This document shows, piece by piece, positions 57,344 to 64,000 of a DNA stretch of 64,000 nucleotides. Origin of the DNA: Theristus sp. LFF4_11 (taxonomy: Eukaryota > Nematoda > Chromadorea > Monhysterida > Xyalidae); NCBI GenBank assembly GCA_030248135.1, contig JASANC010001770.1:1-64000 (forward strand), read 5' to 3'. Numbering within the stretch: position 1 is the stretch's first letter; every line of letters starts with the position of its first letter. The notes under the pieces are model-generated. The model was not told the origin of the DNA, searched no databases, and saw only the letters and a program-made list of their open reading frames with translations. Both the position numbers and the translations under genes were made by a program.

Positions 57344-60253
57344 TCACATCGACGGTTGATCGTCAGGCAGGTTCAGTCGCGCGCGGATCTCTCTGATGCG
57401 ACTTTTCACGTGGTCCCACCGAAAATAGCAGCCGTTTAGTTGGCGTTCGGCCGCGCCGGACTCGTAGGCGTTTCGGCCGTGCAGCACCCGGTTGTTCGCC
57501 CAGAGCACGATGTCGCCTGAGCAAAACGCATTCACTGGCATGAACAGTGTGGCTCTCAGGTTAGTGTTGTTCCGAGACACGATTTTGTCGAGACGTGACG
57601 AGACTCGAGACAGCGTTTTTTTTTAAATTTGTCGAGACGAGACTCGAGACGCCGAAATTGGACCGAGACGAGACGAGATTCGAGAAAAAAACTCTCGGAA
57701 CAACACTATCGCAGGTTGCTCAGCATGGTCCGGTGCCGTGCTCCGGATCACAGGCCACACTCTGTATAGTTCGGGTGAAGGGCGCTATGAATAGCGGGGT
57801 CTTTTGCGGGCCCCTGGTCCGGGTGCCTGTCTCGTTCGTTAGTTTGCAGGCCCGTGCTCTGGTGTCACTTCAGCTTCGGAGCACTCGGAAACCACATTCA
57901 TACAGAGTAGTTCACTGGACTCCGCCTGGTTTGCGAGCCCGTGCTCCGCCTTTGTGACGCATCAACTTCAGGGTGCACGCGCAGCCCCACATTCATCGCA
58001 AGTTATTTTTTCAGTTCCACTGTCTGTTACTAACCAGGTTGCAGCACGAGCTCGAGTTTGTTCTGCGGATCGTTTGCGAGTCTGTCCCAGGTCTTCCACG
58101 CGTTGTACACGCCAATCGTCTCGTCCGGCGTCAGCTCCCAAATCGGGCCACGCATATGCGACGAGTAGAAGATCTCAATCGGACAACCGTAGTGGTCAAG
58201 TCTGGAAACGCAACACACACAACCGTTGGCAGTCCGGCGTCTGTTCTGAGAGATCATTGGTACGGTATTTATTATTTGTAACGTTTCCGTTGACATGAAA
58301 AGCGATGATGCAAAGTTTTCCGCAAAAATCCAGAGAAAATTTTTTTGACACAGCGAAATAGCGGATGCCGGGCATTCTTTGCAGCCTTCAATACTCGAAA
58401 CGCACACTTCTCTGTCATTTGTTTTATTTGGTTTGCTTGACATACGATCAATCAACTGACTCTATGACTCGATGTTGTGCGGCGAATTTGAAGAAATACG
58501 ATCTCTCCGTGTGCTCGTCGACGTGTCCCTCTTCGACGCACTCGAACGGCACTCTCGTCAGTATTTCGTAATCGGACGGATGCTGATGTTTCATCAAATG
58601 CGCCAAATGGAAACCGTCCGTGAATGTGGTTGCGCCACCGGCGGCCGCATTACGGATGCAGTGCAACATTTGCACCTGAACAACTCGAATCGATGAGATT
58701 TCCAAAATGGCGCTCGCGGGCCCCATCATCAACTTTTCAATTTTTGCCAACCCTCCTAATCAAGTATACCAATTGCGAAATCCAAAAAGCAACTTACATC
58801 CGGTGGCGATGCCAACGCTGGATCGTCCGTGTGCATCGGCAGCGAGTCACGGTGCACGTACGCCGGGTTCATTGGGTCCGATTTCACTTCAACGCACCAT
58901 CGACGGCTGAGAAATTAGCAATAACAAAACAATCACCAAAGAGTTTTCTTGGTAATGATCGTTTTATGAAACAGCAAAAAAATCTTCGAAGCGACCCTTT
59001 TTGTGGGCTTCATCCAAGAGAACCAACCCATAATGCGTCACTTCGATCATGCCGATCAGTTCGTCGCCAATGATTTCCAATACTTCGTTGGTCGCCGGTG
59101 CGTTTCGAACCATACCTAAGAAAACAAAAAAACTGTGTGCGCAAATTCGGCAGCACTCATTCTTGTTGCGAAGTTTGCAAAGTTTCTCAACCGATTCACC
59201 TATGCCGTCTCGACAGACTGCCAGCAGCCAGTCGTGCAACACTCTTGGATCGTTTCGAACCTGAGCAAAATAAAACGTTCACACCAATTGCATAAACGAT
59301 CAAAAGAATCGTGTGTTTCATTGTGTGACTCTGAAGAAACTGGAAAAAACAGCAGATGTTGCAAAAAGGTCGGTCAAAAATAAACAGCCAACACGTTTTT
59401 CACCAACCTGTTCCCACTCAAACCGCCGCATCCTCTGCTTGATGCCGAGCACATCCCAAGTGCGGTGGTCGACCAAATAATGTTCCCGCCGTTTCTGCCG
59501 CATTCGTTCGTCGTCCATGTTTCGAAATCGCAGAAAGTCCGCCGCATACGAGGCGTTCAGTCCACACGGCCACTTTATTTTGATCGTCTGTCCGTTTTTA
59601 GTGACCTCAACGCTGCTCGGTCGAATCCAAGCGTCGACGTCCTTCAGTTGCAGTTTTCGCGCAGTCAACGGCGCCGTCACGGTCATCGTCTTTGCGTCGT
59701 GGCTGTTCTCACGAAGCCAGATGAACGGATAACGGCCCCAATGGCCTGTGCGAACGGCAAGTGTTCGAAGTATACAGGTATAATCTTTTGTTTTGGTCCC
59801 GCAATTCAATGCGCGCATAGATAGGTAAACAGTTTCATGGATGACGCGGGACTTCAAAATTGGTAAAGTTATCCGAGTCTCCGTGTAGGGCCGAGTCGCT
59901 TAGGCAACTTTGAATTGCCACATAAAGATTGAAATTAGTTTTGTTTCCACGTCTGTACACGCATTCAGTAGCAGAACTTAAAAAATTTATAGTAGCACCC
60001 AAAATCCCAAGCTGATCCGTTCGTCTGTGCTGCATCGAACTTTACCGTCTTGCCAGACGACATGCAAATGCGGCGATGTCGCGTGCACGTCCGCCTTGGC
60101 CACCGGCGTTCCAGAGACGTCTCGCAAAAGTTGACCGTAATCGAACGAGCTGCTTGTGCCGGTGTGCACCGCTGCGAGTCGCTCAATTGAGATCGCTTGA
60201 AAACGCGTTTTTCGCGCCAAATTCGACCACAGAAGAACTCGTGTGTTCAGCAT
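57344..60253 (-). CDS. BBOX1-like: Gamma-butyrobetaine / trimethyllysine dioxygenase family enzyme
   Basis: A 452-residue model; human BBOX1 is 387 and TMLHE 421. Exons (complement): 60046-60253, 59408-59745, 59200-59260, 59028-59115, 58798-58906, 58461-58675, 58035-58201, 57344-57516, in phase. Fe(II)/2-oxoglutarate hydroxylases of this family act in carnitine synthesis. The N-terminal domain has HLHVVWQDG and GRYPFIWLREN. The core has SLPMHTDDPAL (HxD iron ligands), VQMLHCIRNAAAGGATTFTD, YEILTRVPFE and VLHGRNAYESG (distal His; Arg for 2-oxoglutarate); it ends SRIREIRARL. HTD-PAL-PP-VQ-LHCI and the C-terminus are closer to BBOX1, but the N-terminus (LLWSNLARKTRFQ) is basic and could be a mitochondrial presequence as in TMLHE. 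The Cys cluster of the BBOX1 zinc site (CPCSDC) is absent: RENSHDAKTMTV. Substrate is therefore left open. Confidence 0.92.
57562..57708. mobile_element. 147-bp MITE with 16-bp TIRs
   Basis: Ends are TAGTGTTGTTCCGAGA and TCTCGGAACAACACTA, perfect complements. The inside is made of GAGACGAGACTCGAGACG repeats. Intron 7 of the dioxygenase gene, next to a GC-rich block. Confidence 0.85.
57720..58020. repeat. GC-rich intronic block with internal repeats
   Basis: Three imperfect GCCCGTGCTCCG..TGTGAC-like blocks and a partial inverted pair (CACACTCTGTATAGTTC / CATTCATACAGAGTAGTTCA). It lies between exons 7 and 8 of the dioxygenase gene. No exon keeps phase here. Possibly a degraded element. Confidence 0.4.
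59795..59985 (+). repeat. 190-bp dispersed repeat, copy 2
   Basis: Collinear with 24707-24897, at roughly 75-80% identity by eye, in intron 1 of the dioxygenase gene. Confidence 0.8.
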
Positions 60254-63200
60254 CTTCCAGTTTCAGCCGGGGAATTATAATGCTGTGCTTTGAGTCTGTA
60301 TTATCCTGTGTATTCAAATATTTTGGGATCGGAATACCAGGAGTTTGATTTCACGGGTAAGAATACATTTTTTTCTGTGTAACCAAGCTGATTATTTGCA
60401 AAATTCGTGTTTTGCTTTTGCTCCAAATGTACACTTTTTTGTCTTTGCATTATTTTAGCATTTGTTTCATCACCATGTCATAAAAATCTTTCGATAAAGT
60501 GTGATATTTGTGGGTTGTTCAGTTCCAAGTTACATGTTTCTGAGCGTGTGTATTGTTGACTCGTGTCTACGTGTGATAATACAAATTACGTGAGAAGTAT
60601 AAAGAACACGTTTACACAAAAAAACGGACGATCAAAAGACAAGCGCCGCTAGTTTCAATATAACAAAACAACAACAATAACAGAATACACCATAAAAATG
60701 CTGAAGAACAAGAAAAGCCGTTTTCATCAACAATACTGGGTGCGTTTTGAAATGATGTTCGTTGGTTTGGTTGGTCTTGGTTTTACGCCCAATCAGCGTG
60801 TTGCTTCTGAAGAAACGCTTGAACTCCATTTGAGTGTTTTTTGTTCACATATTTTTTTCAGGTTCTTTCTTCGTTTGTTATGCATGAGATGACATTGACT
60901 TTCACGCATACACTGGACAGCGAATAAAAAAAGACTCGGGCAAAAAAACTGTATTGGGTTTGCATCTCTGACGCACACTGTGTTTTGTGAAGTGTCGGTT
61001 GAAATCGTTGGATTATTTCGTTTTGGTTCCAATTTTCGGTCATTTCAATTTTGACAAAAATTATAGCAAATATTACCTGTGCAGCTGCGAAGCAAAGTCA
61101 TGGTGTGAGAAATTGGAATAATGACAATAAATCACGGTTGCTTAATGGTGGCAGCGCTCAAACACGGCTGCGACTGCAGGAGCTTTCGTTTGGAACTCTT
61201 TTTTTGCATTGCCCGTGATTTGTCGTTTTTTTCAGTAATTCGTCTTTCTTCTGTAATCATACACTCTAGAGGATTTGGATAGAGCCGCCGTTAAACCAAG
61301 ATCGAGCTATTAGATTTGCGCGTTGTGTGAAACCTGACTGACGCTGTTGGAGACGGCTCTTGCATCACATCAGAGACGACTTTAGAGTGCAATTGCTTGA
61401 GTTTTTTTCAACAAAAAATTTGGAAACAGACAGAAAAAATTATATCAACTGCACCGTTTTTAAATGTTGAAAAGCACGCGAACGATTAGAGAAACGAACC
61501 AATCGACCGTTTGTTTTTTTCTGCTGCTGCAACAAAATGCATAAGCACACCGGCATATGCATCTGCAGCAACCGAGCATAATAAGATACCGAAAAAAAAC
61601 GATTTCGGGTTGACATCAGCAGACACAATGGCAGGGCACCATGCTCCAAAGAAGCGCCCTTACTTTTTTATAATCTTGGCCCACCCCATTTCAGCTGTTT
61701 CACCAGACAGCGAGAGTCTTTTTCTTGGTCGATTTCGTCTCTATGTAATGCTGGCGTATATATATCCTCAAAATGCGCAAATGTACGATACACTCAGACT
61801 GGCAGCACGACCAAAATGGTTGCAGCACCATATTGGACGCCAATATGTATCATAAACTGCATGCACGGGTCAAGTCGTTGCGCGCGCGGCCCATTTTGCC
61901 GCCATTCTTTTTCGTTCCAGTTGCATTTTGCTTGCTCGTTCTCTGTGCCTGGATGCGCCCATTGAAGAAAGTTTCGGTAGCATTTGGGCTGGTAGTTGAG
62001 TCGGCCATAGTAGCATTTTAATTGAGTTCAGTCCACGTCTGCCGACAACTTGCGTTCAAGTGGAATAATTTTTTGAGTGCATTTTCACTGTTTTTGAATT
62101 CGCGACAAAGCAGCCAATCAGCGCGCGCAAAATCAAGATGCGTCCAATCAGCACAGTGTGCTTCGACTGCACAATATTTTGTTAAAACTTTGTATGCTAA
62201 GAGATTTCTAGCACAAATGCTATGAAGCTTTCTCTATTCATCGCTTATAATCCAGCCATATATCCCCAGTCAGCATTATGCGTTTGTAGTGGTACTTTTG
62301 TATTAACAAAAGTTTTTCGGGTTGCATCCATGAATAATGCTTCTGCTGATGTATCTAGATACTTTAGCTTTTCGTTTTTGCATCGGCCATTTATATTTGC
62401 TATTGTCGTCGTCTCTTTTGTTAGCCATTACTCTGTGTCTGCCCCTGTTCTTTGGCATAATGTGTGGTCCCTGGTTCGCTTTGTCATGCTGGCCAATGAT
62501 TGCCAATGACTTTTCGTGTTTTTTTTCTGTTCGTGATTTCTGTGACTGTTTATCAGACTGTGATTGTTCAGTGAATTCATTCGACTTTTAGGCAGTTTTT
62601 CTGAAAGAGTTTTCAAGTATCCTTTGTTTGTTTGTGCGTTTTGTTAGAAGTTCAGACTATTACCGTAAAGTCTTGCATATAAGGTTCCTCCCACTTATAA
62701 GACCCCCACCCAAAAGTGGGCGGAGTGTCACACGGCGGGAAACCAAAAAATTCAAATTTTTGACTTGGTCACAATCCTACCCCGTTTTTAAGGCCCGAAA
62801 TTCCTAATGTTCGCTTTATAAGACCTCCTCCCACTTATAAGGTTGTCACACGAAATTCCACTTTTTTCAGAAATTTTTGATTTTCAAATTTATATAAGGA
62901 GACCTTATATGCAAGACTTTACGGTATATCTATAATTTGAAGTGCTTACGCATAACGGAAGAAGACAACTGGAATTACAGAAAGCGGGAATTGCAATTTC
63001 TTAAATTAGTTTGCGGAACTTTTTTTTGATGATATCAAATCATCTAATATTGCACTTGTCTGAATTTCGGTAAAAACAGCTGCATTTTTCTTGTTTTTGC
63101 CTGAATATTTGCTCAACTAGATTCGGATATTCTTTAATTTTTTTTCCAGAGTTGAATGAAGTTTTAATTCTTTTAATTCTATAAGTTCTTTAATCCATCT

Positions 63201-64000
63201 TTAATCTACTCGTTAATTCAACGTGCATGTGTAGCACACAACGTTCAAATTCATTAAAAACCATTTTCAGATAAACACGTTACTTGCATTTTTTCCAGAA
63301 TCGAGAGCGATCAATGCAAACTTTTTTGTTTTTGCTTTTCTTTTTCTATCCTGAAATAAAACCAAACAATTCTTAGGCATGTGCATAAAAACCGTTTACT
63401 TGGCTTTTTCTCTCCGAGGACAACACAATCTGGTTGGACCTGGCGCGCGAAAAATTCCATTACCAGCGCATCCGCCTTTTTTGTTTTTTCTTTCGATTTT
63501 TATTCGCTCATGCGGCAAAACTTTGCAGAAAACATTATTCCATTCTTCACGTTATGCTTGTGCTGCAGCACTGTTCAATATGTAATTTTTTGTCCTTCTG
63601 TATAAAGTTTTGTATACTTGAGAATGTCAACTACATGTATGGGTGCAACAATCTGTTGACCAAACATGCGTATGTGTGTTGTTGCGTGCAAACATATTGC
63701 TTGGTTAACAAAAAAGTGTTAGCCTTTGTTCACTGTTGTTTTCTCAATGGTCAGCGCTGTTTCGAATTCCCGCCTGCGTGGACAGTTTTCCAAAATGTTC
63801 GGTACATGCTGTTTTTGTGCTGTAGTTTTGGATGTTGTGCTGAAGATGCAGAGTTTTTTTAGAAATTCATTTGGACAACATTGTGCGAGCGGACATTTAT
63901 AACTGTGAAAATCCGCTGTTTGCTATTCTGCCAGATGAACGCAGACATTGGTTCTGTCATTGCTGTAATTTGACCTTGATATGTTGCGTGACTTGTCGCG
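60254..64000. other. Right-end region without recognisable gene
   Basis: AT-rich with short random frames only. It holds a TIR MITE (62661-62926) and CCAATCAG octamers near 60789, 62113 and 62145. The first few hundred bases should be the dioxygenase promoter. Confidence 0.55.
62661..62926. mobile_element. TIR MITE, TACCGTAAAGTC family, copy 2 (intact)
   Basis: A 266-bp element with 25-bp perfect TIRs beginning TACCGTAAAGTCTTGCATAT. The outer TA on each side fits a TA target-site duplication, as for Tc1/mariner-mobilised MITEs. Inside are two subterminal CCTCCCACTTATAAG motifs. No open frame. Confidence 0.93.

Noticed and set aside
1..64000. CRISPR arrays, bacterial operons, phage or insertion sequences
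   Set aside because: The genes are intron-rich animal genes, and all regular repeats here are microsatellites, minisatellites or MITE-like elements.

Overview
The window is animal nuclear DNA. Its genes are split by many short GT-AG introns, and the proteins are metazoan families: DEG/ENaC channels, CDC25, the Integrator subunit INTS12, TMEM127, a PC-esterase and a carnitine-pathway dioxygenase. The channel proteins look most like invertebrate, possibly nematode, degenerins, but I cannot fix the phylum. I rebuilt the exons by hand. For every gene the coding phase carries through all the internal junctions I propose, and this is the main support for the models.

Layout. At 69-3578 and 5324-9082 (+) lie two tandem PCED1-like PC-esterase genes with the same intron plan. 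At 11079-14395 (+) is a TMEM127 orthologue with an added Asn/His-rich N-terminus. At 15509-22225 (+) is an INTS12 orthologue that carries two PHD fingers instead of one; its 2.6-kb intron holds a large inverted-repeat structure around a 19-bp minisatellite. At 24290-40889 (-) is a 16-kb CDC25 phosphatase gene, convergent with INTS12. At 44733-49769 and 50727-56865 (+) are two tandem DEG/ENaC subunits whose ectodomains carry furin-like sites followed by long mucin-like Thr/Gly/Ala repeats. At 57344-60253 (-) is a gamma-butyrobetaine dioxygenase-like gene. The rest, including about 3.7 kb at the right end, shows no gene I can support.

Introns and spacers are rich in small non-autonomous elements: at least four hairpin or TIR families, a head-to-head pair of tRNA-derived SINE-like copies, a 190-bp dispersed repeat shared by two genes, microsatellites and a degenerate T-rich tandem array. 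A perfect NF-Y/CCAAT-type octamer (CCAATCAG) occurs about 22 times on the two strands, where about 2 would be expected by chance.

I see no operon-like or defence system. The strongest leads are the duplicated PHD exon block in INTS12, whose phases allow a one-finger or a two-finger product; the mucin-armoured, putatively furin-cut DEG/ENaC pair with altered HG and GxS motifs; and the dispersed CCAATCAG motif.
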